A stretch of 64,000 nt of DNA from Methanobrevibacter boviskoreani JH1 (GTDB lineage Archaea; Methanobacteriota; Methanobacteria; Methanobacteriales; Methanobacteriaceae): NCBI RefSeq assembly GCF_000320505.1, contig NZ_BAGX02000013.1, positions 22,965-86,964 of the forward strand. The letters run 5' to 3'. Made by a program: the position numbers and the translations under genes. Within the stretch, counting starts at the first letter, position 1; the number at the start of each line of letters is the position of its first letter. Under the pieces are notes generated by a model, which was not told where the DNA came from, did not search any database, and saw only the letters and a program-made list of their open reading frames with translations. Positions 9,200-18,500 of the stretch are shown here, piece after piece.

Positions 9200-10768
9200 T
9201 TAAACCTTACCGTCATAGATGATTTTTTCTATTTTCCTGTTATCTTTAGAAAATCTTCCAGATTCCATTAGGATATACAGTTCATCACCATATTTTAAAA
9301 CGGTATCCTCATCAGGAATAATATAATTATCATCCCTTATAATTGAAATAACAAGAATCGTATCAGGAAGTGGAATATCATTTAGTTTCCTATTTTCACA
9401 TGAACTACTTAATGGAACAGTATAATTTGCAAGTATTGGTTTTGTTGAATCCTCATATTTGTGCTGATTACGTTTTTCAAGAATATTATTTAATAAGGAT
9501 GTGTAAATTGGATCATTGTTTAATATTGTAGGTATCATATAGGCAATAATGCTTACAATAGCTAACGCCACCAATGTATGGGCTGAGCCTGTAATCTCTG
9601 TAACAAGTATTATACCAGTAATTGGTGAACGTATTGTAGATGCAAACATTCCTGCCATAGAAATTATAATAAACTTGTATGCAATTGTAGGGTTAAGTCC
9701 AAACAATGGAATAGCTATAGCACTGAATAATGCACCAACATATGCGCCGATAGCAAGTATTGGGAAGAATATGCCTCCAGGTGAACCTGATGATGAGGAC
9801 AAGATTGTAAGTAAAAATTTACCGATTAATAATAGCAATATTATAGTAATTCCAGGAATTAAATAATTAAGTGAGTTTACCATTGAATATCCCCCCTCCA
9901 ATATCTGGGGAATGAAAAAACCACATATTCCACAGATAATAAAGGTTGGAACTATCCTGAGTTCTATTGGAACATTATATTTCTCCCATAAATTACCGGC
10001 ACCAATTAAACCCCTATTAAAAAGGTAACCTGCAAAACCTAACAAGATTCCCAGGAATATAAGTAACCAATAATAATCAAGGGGAATGTTTGGAGAGGCT
10101 ATTTTAAAAACAGTTGATTGTCCGAAAAATATCTTTGCAATAAAGTCAGCTGTAACTGAAGCAATTAAACCAACAAAGACAACCTTTTTATTAAACGTAT
10201 GATCAATTTCTTCCAATGTAAAAAGTAAACCTGCAATTGGAGCATTAAAAGTCGCGGCCAAACCTGCACCGGAACCTGCAAGTATAAATAATGTTTCATC
10301 TGTGTTTGGTGCTTTTAAAACTTTTGACAAACCTTTGGAAGCCATTGCACCTAATTGTACTGAAGGTCCTTCCCTTCCAAGTGACAGACCACCTAAAGAG
10401 GATACAAATCCACCAATGGTTTTGGTAAAAAGTAATTTTAACCAATTAGCATCAATATATCCTTTTACTTCACCGGTTACCTGAGGAACACCACTACCTG
10501 CAGTATCCCCTTCAAATTTTATCAGATAACAGATAAAAAGACCCATTAAAATAAGAATTACAAACCACAATACAGTATAAAAAACGTTGGTTTTAACTAT
10601 AGAAATTACATTAAAAACAATAGATTCTCCGGAATTAATCAAAAATCGGTAAAAAGAAACAATAAGACCTGATACAATACCTATAAGTAAACCTTCAATA
10701 ATTATGTTCAGATGATATTTAGAATCCTTAGTTAAAACCTCTAAAACTTTAGTAATGTCCCTTTCCAT
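9200..10768 (-). CDS. CLC-family chloride channel / H+-Cl- antiporter with C-terminal TrkA-C domain
   Basis: This is an integral membrane CLC protein of 522 residues moving chloride, probably in exchange for protons. The CLC selectivity motifs are present: GSGVP at 91-95, GREGPS with the gating Glu133, and GSPGGIFFP in the second half. A Glu at 186-187 (FTLEE) sits where transporters, not channels, carry the proton glutamate, so antiport is the better guess. The last 75 residues (about 440-515) resemble the RCK/TrkA-C ligand-binding domain, suggesting regulation by a small molecule. The start is supported by a GGGAGA site seven bases upstream. The gene is divergent from pyrG. Confidence 0.9.
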   Translation of the reverse strand: MERDITKVLEVLTKDSKYHLNIIIEGLLIGIVSGLIVSFYRFLINSGESIVFNVISIVKTNVFYTVLWFVILILMGLFICYLIKFEGDTAGSGVPQVTGEVKGYIDANWLKLLFTKTIGGFVSSLGGLSLGREGPSVQLGAMASKGLSKVLKAPNTDETLFILAGSGAGLAATFNAPIAGLLFTLEEIDHTFNKKVVFVGLIASVTADFIAKIFFGQSTVFKIASPNIPLDYYWLLIFLGILLGFAGYLFNRGLIGAGNLWEKYNVPIELRIVPTFIICGICGFFIPQILEGGYSMVNSLNYLIPGITIILLLLIGKFLLTILSSSSGSPGGIFFPILAIGAYVGALFSAIAIPLFGLNPTIAYKFIIISMAGMFASTIRSPITGIILVTEITGSAHTLVALAIVSIIAYMIPTILNNDPIYTSLLNNILEKRNQHKYEDSTKPILANYTVPLSSSCENRKLNDIPLPDTILVISIIRDDNYIIPDEDTVLKYGDELYILMESGRFSKDNRKIEKIIYDGKV

Positions 10769-11138
10769 AATCTCCCTTTCTATTACTAGTAAGATTTAAA
10801 ATCTATTTTATTATTGTCTATTATAGATTAAATAATTTTTTAAATGGATTTAAATTATCACCAAAGATTTAAATTAAAAACAGATATTTTATCACTATTA
10901 TTTTTCTAAATTCAATAATCCAGTATACCTTAATTTTTAAGTATATCCTTATAAAAGATTAAAAGATATTATGTTTAATCCTTATAAAAATATATGGTTT
11001 TTAATAAATGGGTTAAAAATTTAAAAAATATATAAAATATTCAAAAAAATAATTTAAAAAACCACTAATAAATTTTTATATATTAGCAAATACTAAAATA
11101 GTAATGTATAAATTTTTATTTACAATTATTTTTAAAAT
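10769..11138. promoter_or_regulatory. divergent promoter region between clc and pyrG
   Basis: No gene lies here. A TATA-like TGTATAAAT lies at 11105-11113, about 25 bp before the expected pyrG transcription start near 11134. Immediately upstream is a perfect 5-bp palindrome TACTA-aaa-TAGTA (11091-11103), which could be a repressor operator or chance in AT-rich DNA. Confidence 0.35.
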
Positions 11139-12779
11139 ATGGAGAGGATTATTCTGACAAAATATATTATAATTACTGGTGGTGTAGTAAGTTCTATTGG
11201 AAAAGGAATTACTTCTGCTTCTATTGGTCGATTACTAAGATCTTATGGACTTAGAGTATCAGCTATTAAAATTGATCCCTACCTCAATTGGGATTCAGGT
11301 ACATTAAACCCATATCAACATGGTGAGGTATTTGTGACCTATGATGGAATGGAAACTGATTTGGATCTTGGACATTACGAAAGGTTTTTAGATGTGGAAC
11401 TTCCAGGTATATCAAACATTACAACAGGAAAGGTTTATAGTTCTGTAATCAATAAGGAAAGAAGGGGAGATTATTTGGGAGCATGTGTGCAAATCATCCC
11501 TCACATTACAGATGAAATCAAAAGAATGATTAGAAATGCTGCCACATTAAAAAATTTTGATGTTGTCCTTGTGGAACTTGGTGGTACCGTTGGAGATATT
11601 GAATCTCAGCCATTTTTAGAGGCTTTAAGACAACTTAGAAATGAAGAGGGCAGTCAAAATGTAATGTTTGTACATGTAACATATGTGCCTTATCTTGAGG
11701 CTGCTAAAGAATTTAAAACAAAACCTACACAGCACTCTACTAAAGAACTTAGAAGTACAGGAATTGCACCGGATATGATTGTATGTAGATCTCCTTCACC
11801 AATTGATGAAGGCCTACAAGCTAAAATAGCTAACTTCTGTGATGTAGATGAAAATGCCGTAGTAAATACACCTGATGCCAAATCAATATATGAAGTTCCT
11901 CTCGTATTGGATAAAAATAATGTTGGAGAATTTATTGTAAATAGAATCCACTTAGATGTAAAACCAGATAGTGCAAAACTTGATGAATGGAGAGGTGTTG
12001 TAAAATCCCTTGAAATTCAGGAGCCTGTTGTAAACATTGGTATTGTAGGCAAATATGTTGAACTTGAAGATGCATATATCAGTATCAGAGAATCATTGCA
12101 ACATGGTGCCGCTAAAGTTGGAGTAAAAATGAATATCACCTATATCAGTGCCGATGTAGAACATCTGGATACTAAAGTTTTAGATGAACTTGACGGTATT
12201 TTAATACCTGGTGGTTTCGGTGAACGTGGATTCGAGGGAAAACTTGAGGCAGTTGAATATGCAATAGAAAACGAGGTACCTATCTTTGGTATTTGTTTAG
12301 GTATGCAATCTATGGTTACCCAATTTGCAAGACGTAATGGACTTGAAGATGCCAACAGTACAGAATTCGGTAATGACTTCAAACATCCGGTCATTGACTT
12401 AATGGAAGAGCAAAAGAAAATCAAAAACATGGGTGGAACTATGCGTTTAGGATCATACGATTGTAAATTAGTTCCTGGAACCAAAACATATGAGGCATAT
12501 AAAGAATTGGGAGGAATATTTAAGGACACTAATCTAATTGAGGAACGTCATAGACACAGATATGAGTTTAACAATGATTATCGTGAGATTTTACAGGAAA
12601 AAGGTCTTGTATTATCTGGAGTATCACCTGATGATTTCTTAGTTGAAATTGTTGAACTTCCTAATCATCCTTGGTTCATCGGCTGTCAATTCCATCCCGA
12701 ATTTAAATCAAGACCAAATAGGCCACATCCACTATTTACATCCTTTGTAGATGCAGCTTATAACTATTCTAAAAAATGA
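11139..12779 (+). CDS. pyrG: CTP synthase (glutamine hydrolysing)
   Basis: The product converts UTP to CTP using ATP and glutamine, the last step of pyrimidine nucleotide synthesis. The synthetase domain (about 1-275) opens with GGVVSSIGKG. The class-I glutaminase domain (about 300-540) has the nucleophile Cys386 in GICLGMQ and the His519/Glu521 pair in HPEF. The length of 541-546 residues is normal. The start is doubtful. The ATG at 11139 overlaps a GGAGAGG ribosome site (11141-11147) and would be only about five bases from the predicted transcript start. The family N-terminus (TKYIIITGG) fits initiation at the CTG at 11154, six bases after that site. A hairpin and T run follow the gene. Confidence 0.95.
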   Translation: MERIILTKYIIITGGVVSSIGKGITSASIGRLLRSYGLRVSAIKIDPYLNWDSGTLNPYQHGEVFVTYDGMETDLDLGHYERFLDVELPGISNITTGKVYSSVINKERRGDYLGACVQIIPHITDEIKRMIRNAATLKNFDVVLVELGGTVGDIESQPFLEALRQLRNEEGSQNVMFVHVTYVPYLEAAKEFKTKPTQHSTKELRSTGIAPDMIVCRSPSPIDEGLQAKIANFCDVDENAVVNTPDAKSIYEVPLVLDKNNVGEFIVNRIHLDVKPDSAKLDEWRGVVKSLEIQEPVVNIGIVGKYVELEDAYISIRESLQHGAAKVGVKMNITYISADVEHLDTKVLDELDGILIPGGFGERGFEGKLEAVEYAIENEVPIFGICLGMQSMVTQFARRNGLEDANSTEFGNDFKHPVIDLMEEQKKIKNMGGTMRLGSYDCKLVPGTKTYEAYKELGGIFKDTNLIEERHRHRYEFNNDYREILQEKGLVLSGVSPDDFLVEIVELPNHPWFIGCQFHPEFKSRPNRPHPLFTSFVDAAYNYSKK

Positions 12780-12784
12780 TTTTT

Positions 12785-12827
12785 AATATTTACAAATATG
12801 TAAATATTTTAAATACCTCTTTTTTTT
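12785..12827 (+). terminator. hairpin plus T8 terminator after pyrG
   Basis: A perfect 9-bp stem (12785-12793 with 12800-12808, 6-base loop) is followed by an eight-T run at 12820-12827, just after the pyrG stop. Confidence 0.6.
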
Positions 12828-13012
12828 ATTAAATCATGATAAATAATTTGGAATAGGTATTGTAAATAAACACCTCTTCTATCCAATGGTTGATTAAATA
12901 TAACTGATTTTTTTATTAAAACACAGGTTTTAAAAATTAAAATAAAATTTAGATTATACTAATTTTTTTAATTTAAATTAAAAAATTTTCATATGCATTA
13001 AATGAACAAGAT

Positions 13013-13858
13013 TTGAATATGAATATTTTTACAATGCCCATAATTATTACTTTAATTTATACCATAATCTCAGCTATTTCTGATTTTGAGTATGGTCGAA
13101 TCAGCAATAAGATAAGTTTATCCCTAACTGGCTTTGGCCTTTTAATTAACCTTATCTATACCTTATATTTTAAATCCATATTCTTTATCTACACATCAAT
13201 CGTCTCCCTAATCATAATATTTTCTGTAAGCTACATTCTTTGGACAATGGGCCTATGGGCAGGTGGTGATGTTAAGCTTTTATGTGGAATCAGTTCTGCA
13301 ATACCTATAAATTATTTGAAAAGTCCAGTATTTTCTCAAAACTATCTTTTCGTTCCTTTTACTTTTGATGTGATAATAAACAGTATTTTAATCTCTTTTT
13401 TACCAATAATTTTCTATGTATTATCTATAAAGTTTAGGAACATTAAAAAAGCAAATCTTAAAAATAGAATTAAATATGAGATTCTATTTTTTAATCTTAT
13501 AAGATCAACTAACAGTTTTTCTACATATATAAAGGAGATTAACCAGTTAAGGGAAGGCATGATACTTGACACAATAATATTTACCAACAAGGATCAGTTT
13601 ATTGAAATTAAAAATATTATTGAAAACAAGAAAGACAGTAACTTATCATGTAAAATAAAGGATGATAAACTTTATATAAAATGCGAAAGTTCAGCGGGCA
13701 TAACAGATTACGATATTCAAAGTCTTAGAGAATTATGTAATAAAAAAATAATGGATAAAAGAGTTTTCATTAAAATCTCAGTTCCATTTGGACCTTTCAT
13801 ATGTATCGGATATATCTTAAGTTTAGTTTACGGCAACATCATATTGATTTTTATTTAA
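13013..13858 (+). CDS. prepilin peptidase, archaeal class III (A24 family)
   Basis: This is a membrane aspartic protease that removes the class III signal peptide from archaeal pilins or archaellins. Both catalytic aspartates are visible: Asp24 in SDFEYGRISN after the first transmembrane helix, and Asp86 in the GGDVKL (GxGD) motif. Further helices lie near 35-75 and 105-140, a soluble segment at about 145-255, and a C-terminal helix at about 257-280. The first codon of the open frame is TTG (13013). The ATG at 13019, two codons later, is the safer start, and neither has a clear ribosome site. The neighbouring downstream gene encodes a matching substrate 18 bp away, so the two are probably co-transcribed. 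Confidence 0.85.
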   Translation: MNMNIFTMPIIITLIYTIISAISDFEYGRISNKISLSLTGFGLLINLIYTLYFKSIFFIYTSIVSLIIIFSVSYILWTMGLWAGGDVKLLCGISSAIPINYLKSPVFSQNYLFVPFTFDVIINSILISFLPIIFYVLSIKFRNIKKANLKNRIKYEILFFNLIRSTNSFSTYIKEINQLREGMILDTIIFTNKDQFIEIKNIIENKKDSNLSCKIKDDKLYIKCESSAGITDYDIQSLRELCNKKIMDKRVFIKISVPFGPFICIGYILSLVYGNIILIFI

Positions 13859-13876
13859 ATATTAACAGGTGATTAA

Positions 13877-14311
13877 ATGGGTGTTTTAAATGAAGAAAAT
13901 GGTCAGATGTCCTTTGAATATTTATTGCTTTTTATAATATCCCTGATCTTAATTAACGTTTTCATCCTACCGATGATATCAACATCAATAGATAATATCG
14001 ATGATTTAAATATGGCATATAACACAAAATCACAAATGGAAGAACTGGTAACGGGTATTAATCAGGTTTATGCATCAGGTTCAGGTTCAAAACGTACAGT
14101 ATATCTCAACATGAAAAAGGATTCTCAAATTGATATTAATAATGGTATATTGACTGGCGATGTCCTACTATCCGATAACAGCTATAAAAAGGTTGAAGTG
14201 AGATCCAATGACTTAAGTTTAAATAATAGGATTATCCTAAATAAGGGACTTAATAGGGTAATTATAGAATGGAAAGATAATAGTTCACAAATAGAAATAG
14301 ATAAAATATAA
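13877..14311 (+). CDS. class III signal-peptide (type IV pilin-like) protein
   Basis: This small pilin-like secreted protein has 144 residues. Its N-terminus carries the archaeal class III signal: a short charged leader, then GQMSFEYLLL at 9-18 (motif Q-x-S-x-E) followed by a hydrophobic helix to about residue 34. Cleavage before Gln10 would be expected, with the hydrophobic segment forming the pilus core. The remainder is a mostly beta domain without recognised motifs. The start is set by a good AGGTGAT site ending four bases upstream. It directly follows the prepilin peptidase, its likely processing enzyme. The pilus type is not identifiable, and no pilus ATPase or platform gene lies in this window. 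Confidence 0.8.
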   Translation: MGVLNEENGQMSFEYLLLFIISLILINVFILPMISTSIDNIDDLNMAYNTKSQMEELVTGINQVYASGSGSKRTVYLNMKKDSQIDINNGILTGDVLLSDNSYKKVEVRSNDLSLNNRIILNKGLNRVIIEWKDNSSQIEIDKI

Positions 14312-14423
14312 AAAAATTTACTATAATCTTAAAAGCCATATAATTAAATCCTCTAATTCACATAAAAGTATATAGATTATTAAAATTAAATCTATAATTA
14401 TATTAATTTTGAGCGTGAATTAT

Positions 14424-15482
14424 ATGGAATTAATTTCAACTTCAATATATGTTATATTATTTATATTTTTATTAGTATTCATATTTTCAATGGCAATATT
14501 AAGTCCATATCTTGAAAAGAAAGATATTGGTGGGGTCTTATTAATTGCATTTATAATTGGAGCTGTTGGTGGTTTATTCTTTATAAGTCCTATATATGAA
14601 GATTTTCCAGAGTTTATTAGTGAAGTAGATGCTATCATTACTGGTCAGGACCAATACATTAATATTGATATTAGCTCTCAGTATGGATTAAATACTAGTG
14701 AAATTATTAATAAAACCAGGTCTACTCAAGGGGTAGATAAGGTTGTTCCAACTAAGGTAAGTTTGGTTACAGGAAATTTCTCTTCGAGCTATGTTCAATA
14801 CATGACAACCAGTATTGAAGACAATATAAATCAATCATCAAACATTGAGAATGTGACTATTGACAGTGAGAACGGTATTATTAATGCTACCGTTAAAAAT
14901 TCATCCGATCCTCAATTAGTTGTTGATGATATTAGAGAGCTTTTAATTGAATCATATGATATAACTCCAAGTTCCACTGTTATAAGACTTCAAGCTGGTG
15001 TAAGTCCCCTTGATATTGATACTGTAACCGAGGATTTAAGAAACCAAAGTGTTCCTGTAAATACTGTTGAAGGTTCTATTGCAAATAACACTAAGAAAGC
15101 CGAAAGCCAACAATTACCGATTTGGATGGTAAGTGTAATATGTGGTTTAATAGGTATTGCCACCGCTTTACTAGGTATATTTGCAGATACTATCTACAAT
15201 AACTGGAAAAGAATGGGAACTAAAAGAAATAAAAGAAGAATTAACAGAAACTTCTCAAAGACAAATAAAACTAAAACCAAAAAAGAAGAAGAGAAGGAAA
15301 CTGTATTTGAGGAAGGTACACACAGTGTAGAACCAAACCCTCAAAAGGATATAGTAATCGATAAAAAAGAAAAAAAATCATTAATCTTTAAAAATAGCGA
15401 CAAGGATTTTGATGAATTAAACAAAAAATCTAAAAATAAGGAAAGTAAAGAGAGAACATTAGATGACTTTAAAGAGGAATAA
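14424..15482 (+). CDS. conserved membrane protein, unknown function, with lysine-rich tail
   Basis: I do not recognise this family. Two hydrophobic helices (about 5-28 and 36-57 from the ATG) are followed by an extracytoplasmic domain of about 170 residues, which seems to contain two similar alpha/beta halves (each with a VDKV- or VDDI-like stretch). A third helix lies at about 232-255, and a cytoplasmic tail of about 95 residues is very rich in Lys, Asn and Glu. The frame opens at a TTG (14409), but the ATG at 14424 is preferred because a GCGTGA ribosome site lies just before it. It sits about 110 bp after the pilin-like gene in the same direction and may belong to the same cell-surface unit. 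Confidence 0.65.
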   Translation: MELISTSIYVILFIFLLVFIFSMAILSPYLEKKDIGGVLLIAFIIGAVGGLFFISPIYEDFPEFISEVDAIITGQDQYINIDISSQYGLNTSEIINKTRSTQGVDKVVPTKVSLVTGNFSSSYVQYMTTSIEDNINQSSNIENVTIDSENGIINATVKNSSDPQLVVDDIRELLIESYDITPSSTVIRLQAGVSPLDIDTVTEDLRNQSVPVNTVEGSIANNTKKAESQQLPIWMVSVICGLIGIATALLGIFADTIYNNWKRMGTKRNKRRINRNFSKTNKTKTKKEEEKETVFEEGTHSVEPNPQKDIVIDKKEKKSLIFKNSDKDFDELNKKSKNKESKERTLDDFKEE

Positions 15483-15544
15483 ATGAAATAAATAGAAATC
15501 TTCTATTTATTTTTTAAACTTTTTTTTAAATTAAATGTGATAAT

Positions 15545-16228
15545 ATGAAATCAGCGGTACTTTTTTCAGGTGGTAAAGATAGCACAATGGCATTATACAA
15601 TTCAATAAAGAATGGCGATGATGTTAAATATTTACTTTCTATGGTAAGTAAGAATTCATCCTCTTATATGTTCCATGTACCCAACATCAATTTAACTGAT
15701 TTAATATCTAAAGCCGTCAATATACCTTTAATAAAAGCAGAAACGGATGGTATTAAAGAAGACGAACTTAAAGATCTTAAGATTCAATTTGAAATATTAA
15801 AAGATCAAGGCGTTGAGGTCATATACACAGGTGCGTTATATTCAACTTATCAAAAATCACGTATTGAAAAATTAGGTGAGGATGTAGGTCTTAAGATAAT
15901 ATCCCCTTACTGGCATGTAAATCAGGAAGAGTATATGCATGAAGTTGTAGACGCAGGTTTTGATGTTATAATCTGTGGCGTATTTGCTTACGGATTAGGT
16001 AAGGAATATTTGGGAAGGCATATTGATAACCAATGTATTGAAGATTTAAAAAAGGTCAATGATAAAGTTCCGATTAATCTCGCATTTGAAGGTGGGGAGG
16101 CCGAGACATTTGTACTTGATGGACCTATATTTAAAAAAAGAATTAAAATTTTAGATGCTGATGTAGATTGGCATGTTGATAATGGAACTTACATTATTAA
16201 AGATGCAATACTTGAAGATAAGGATTAA
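15545..16228 (+). CDS. dph6: diphthine--ammonia ligase (Dph6-type ATP pyrophosphatase)
   Basis: This ATP-dependent amidase is predicted to complete diphthamide on archaeal elongation factor 2. The PP-loop SGGKDS at 8-13 is intact. The C-terminal half has the family motifs GVFAYGLG and FEGGEAETFVLDGP. The 227 residues match the short archaeal form, which lacks the extra domains of the eukaryotic enzyme. The start is supported by a GTGA site six bases upstream. It may be co-transcribed with the membrane protein before it, about 60 bp away. An alternative annotation as a generic adenine-nucleotide alpha hydrolase would describe the same fold. Confidence 0.88.
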   Translation: MKSAVLFSGGKDSTMALYNSIKNGDDVKYLLSMVSKNSSSYMFHVPNINLTDLISKAVNIPLIKAETDGIKEDELKDLKIQFEILKDQGVEVIYTGALYSTYQKSRIEKLGEDVGLKIISPYWHVNQEEYMHEVVDAGFDVIICGVFAYGLGKEYLGRHIDNQCIEDLKKVNDKVPINLAFEGGEAETFVLDGPIFKKRIKILDADVDWHVDNGTYIIKDAILEDKD

Positions 16229-17108
16229 TTATATTGATAGTTTAAGGATATAACTAATTTATTTAAACATGTCTTTAATCTATTTAATGGAATTTTATTA
16301 TTATTTTTTTAATTTACTATAATTTAATAAACATTATTTTTTAAATTGTAATCTCATTTTTTTTATCATTACCATTTTTAAATTTAATATTGATGGTTTT
16401 ATAAAATTATTTTATAAGAATATCAATTTTCCTTGTAAATGAATAAGATTTTAAAGATATTTTATCTACTTGATTTATATATAAAAATTTCAGATCAGAT
16501 ATGTTTTTTATAAATAAATTGACTGTTTTTAGAAAATAATAAAATAGGTATATGTGTGTTTAAAAAAACCCAATTTTTAACTTAAATTTAAAATTAGAAT
16601 TAAAAATATTTATTATAGCTTTTAAAATATATTATATGGCTTTAAAAATTAAAAAACTTATAACCTAATTTTTTAATTTAAAGTCTATTTATAAAAATCG
16701 TTTATTAAATCTAAAATAAGAAAAAGTGTCAATTTACTAATTTTAATAAAGTATTGTCTAATACTAAATAAATAATGAGTTTGGTGGTGGTTGGGTGGTT
16801 AAACTAATTATTTACATTTTAGCATTAGACTAATATTTATCTTAAAAACACATTATTTAAATCTTTCGATATTATTAGTATATATACAAACTATCAAGTT
16901 TAAAATATGAATAAATTTTAATAATTGTTTAAAAAAATAAATATAATTATAGTTTTTAAAAGAATATAATAATTTTGTATAAAAAATAAATTATTAAGGA
17001 TTAAAAATCATATAATAATTTAAAAAAAAGTTTAAAAAATTTATAGAAAACTAACCGAATAATTATTCTAATTTTAAAAATATCCAAAAAAAAATAAAAT
17101 TAAAAAGA
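16229..17108. other. 880-bp gap between convergent genes, containing a long G-rich-loop hairpin
   Basis: No ORF is seen here. The only notable structure is the hairpin at 16748-16838, listed separately. The rest is AT-rich with several T runs near 16300-16360 that could terminate dph6. Confidence 0.5.
16748..16838. ncRNA. long imperfect hairpin with G-rich loop, possible structured RNA or fold-back element
   Basis: Arms 16756-16782 and 16801-16830 are near-perfect reverse complements (GTCTAATRCTAAA ... TAAATAATNAGTTT). They can be extended with single-base bulges to 16748 and 16838. The 18-base loop (16783-16800) consists only of G and T, with five runs of two or three G, enough for a two-layer quadruplex. 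Such G content is exceptional here. A TATA-like box on the minus strand near 16880-16890 could drive leftward transcription. The strand is undecided. Confidence 0.4.
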
Positions 17109-17651
17109 TTAAGATAAAAATAGGTTTAGATATCTATTTACCTCTTTTTTGTAGGAGTCTAGATCATCCTCATTAATAATTAAATAATCTGATGTGGATA
17201 TCACATCACCTATGCCAAAACTTAACTCATCCAAATCTCTTTTTTTAAAATCTTCAAAGTTTTGAGAGTCATCTACACGATTTCTAAGTTTTAATCTATT
17301 AAACCTAGTTTTAGGTGAAGAAAAGACAGACAATATCTTAAAATCTTCAAAGTTATTTTTAAATAACTCCACCTCATAGGGACTTCTAATACCCTCAACA
17401 ACTATAAGATTTGAATTAACGTTCTCGTTTAATAATCCTTTAATCTTATTAATTGTCAAGTTGGCTACAACATATTTGCCAAACTCCTCTCTCAATTTAA
17501 TAGCTGTAACCCTTGAATCCTCATTTCTTTTTTTAGCCTCTTCCCTTACACAGTCCCCCATATTAACCACAATAGCACCTTTGTCTATTGCAAACTTGGA
17601 GATATAACTTTTTCCAGATCCTGGAAGTCCTGAAATTCCAATAACATTCAT
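17109..17651 (-). CDS. UPF0200-family P-loop kinase-like protein (dephospho-CoA kinase-like)
   Basis: This is a small P-loop NTPase of 180 residues resembling nucleoside monophosphate and dephospho-CoA kinases. Walker A GLPGSGKS lies at 8-15 and a lid-like Arg-rich segment (RFNRLKLRNRVDD) at about 111-125. The family is archaeal and has no proven role that I can state. It lies 79 bp downstream of the phosphopantoate ligase on the same strand. A role in coenzyme A synthesis is therefore reasonable, but it is inferred only from fold and context. The start is the only ATG fitting the P-loop position, with GTGTT as a weak ribosome site. Confidence 0.75.
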   Translation of the reverse strand: MNVIGISGLPGSGKSYISKFAIDKGAIVVNMGDCVREEAKKRNEDSRVTAIKLREEFGKYVVANLTINKIKGLLNENVNSNLIVVEGIRSPYEVELFKNNFEDFKILSVFSSPKTRFNRLKLRNRVDDSQNFEDFKKRDLDELSFGIGDVISTSDYLIINEDDLDSYKKEVNRYLNLFLS

Positions 17652-17730
17652 AATAACACTTATATTTTAATTTATTTTATAAAAAAATTCCTCTAAAAAA
17701 TTATAAAAATTTATTAAAAAATAAAAGTTT

Positions 17731-18468
17731 TTATTCCTTAATCTTAAATGAATCCAAAGAATCCTTAAGATTCTCCCCATTATTAAAATCATTTACTATT
17801 TTTAATAGAAAGTCTTCATCTTTGTTTTTATATTCACTGGCAAGACGTGTCATTTCAGGTATTGCACGGACTACATTATCTACAATTGAAATATCAGACA
17901 TTTTAGAAGTTCTTGATAAAGGATTTAAATCAATACAAATTATTTTCTTTCCAGCCTCTTTTAACAATTCTGCTCTATCACCGTCTTCAAGTGGAACTAA
18001 AATAACATCTGCAATATATATTCCTTGACGACTTGCAGTTGCCCTTGGGTTGGTTATTTTATCAAAATAATATAAATCATCATAATTTGTACCTAAAATA
18101 TCCTCATATCCATGATCTTTAAATAGTTTTGTAATCTTGTCCACACGTTCTTCAGTTCTATAAAATAGATTGATTTCAATTCTACTATCTGTTGATTTGG
18201 CAAGTTCTATTACTTCATCAATAGCCAAAGCAGTAGTATTACCATTAACAGATAAAACAGGATGTTCAGCAAGTAATAATGATGCAACTGCAGCTTTCAT
18301 AGCTTCCTCTGCAGCAGGTACAGTTTTTTCACCCAATAAATAATCGAAGGTTTCGCCTCTACCATGTGCAATCATTCCAGAATCAGCTAAATATCCATCT
18401 AAAAATGCATTTTTCACTTTATCTCTTAATAATAATGATTCGTATCTCGGATGATTTTTAGGTATCAT
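17731..18468 (-). CDS. 4-phosphopantoate--beta-alanine ligase (archaeal phosphopantothenate synthetase)
   Basis: The product joins 4-phosphopantoate and beta-alanine using ATP, the archaeal replacement for bacterial PanC in coenzyme A synthesis. The 245-residue protein has the conserved archaeal N-terminus (IPKNHPRYESLLLR), the GRGETFDYLLGE stretch, NGNTTAL and, later, LNPLSRTS, all typical of this family. No ribosome binding site is visible. A TATATAA box centred about 27 bp before the ATG suggests a leaderless transcript starting at or within two bases of the ATG. The UPF0200 gene follows on the same strand. Confidence 0.9.
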   Translation of the reverse strand: MIPKNHPRYESLLLRDKVKNAFLDGYLADSGMIAHGRGETFDYLLGEKTVPAAEEAMKAAVASLLLAEHPVLSVNGNTTALAIDEVIELAKSTDSRIEINLFYRTEERVDKITKLFKDHGYEDILGTNYDDLYYFDKITNPRATASRQGIYIADVILVPLEDGDRAELLKEAGKKIICIDLNPLSRTSKMSDISIVDNVVRAIPEMTRLASEYKNKDEDFLLKIVNDFNNGENLKDSLDSFKIKE

Positions 18469-18487
18469 AATAATATATCTAATTATA

Positions 18488-18500
18488 AAACTTATATAAT
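18488..18500 (-). promoter_or_regulatory. TATA box of the phosphopantoate ligase gene, leaderless arrangement
   Basis: On the minus strand TTATATAA lies near 18493-18500, centred about 27 bp upstream of the ATG at 18468. There is no Shine-Dalgarno sequence between, as expected of a leaderless archaeal message. Confidence 0.45.

Noticed and set aside
16748..16838. The G-rich-loop hairpin as a simple terminator of dph6
   Set aside because: It lies more than 500 bp after the dph6 stop, is far longer than terminators here, and T runs nearer to the stop already serve that purpose.
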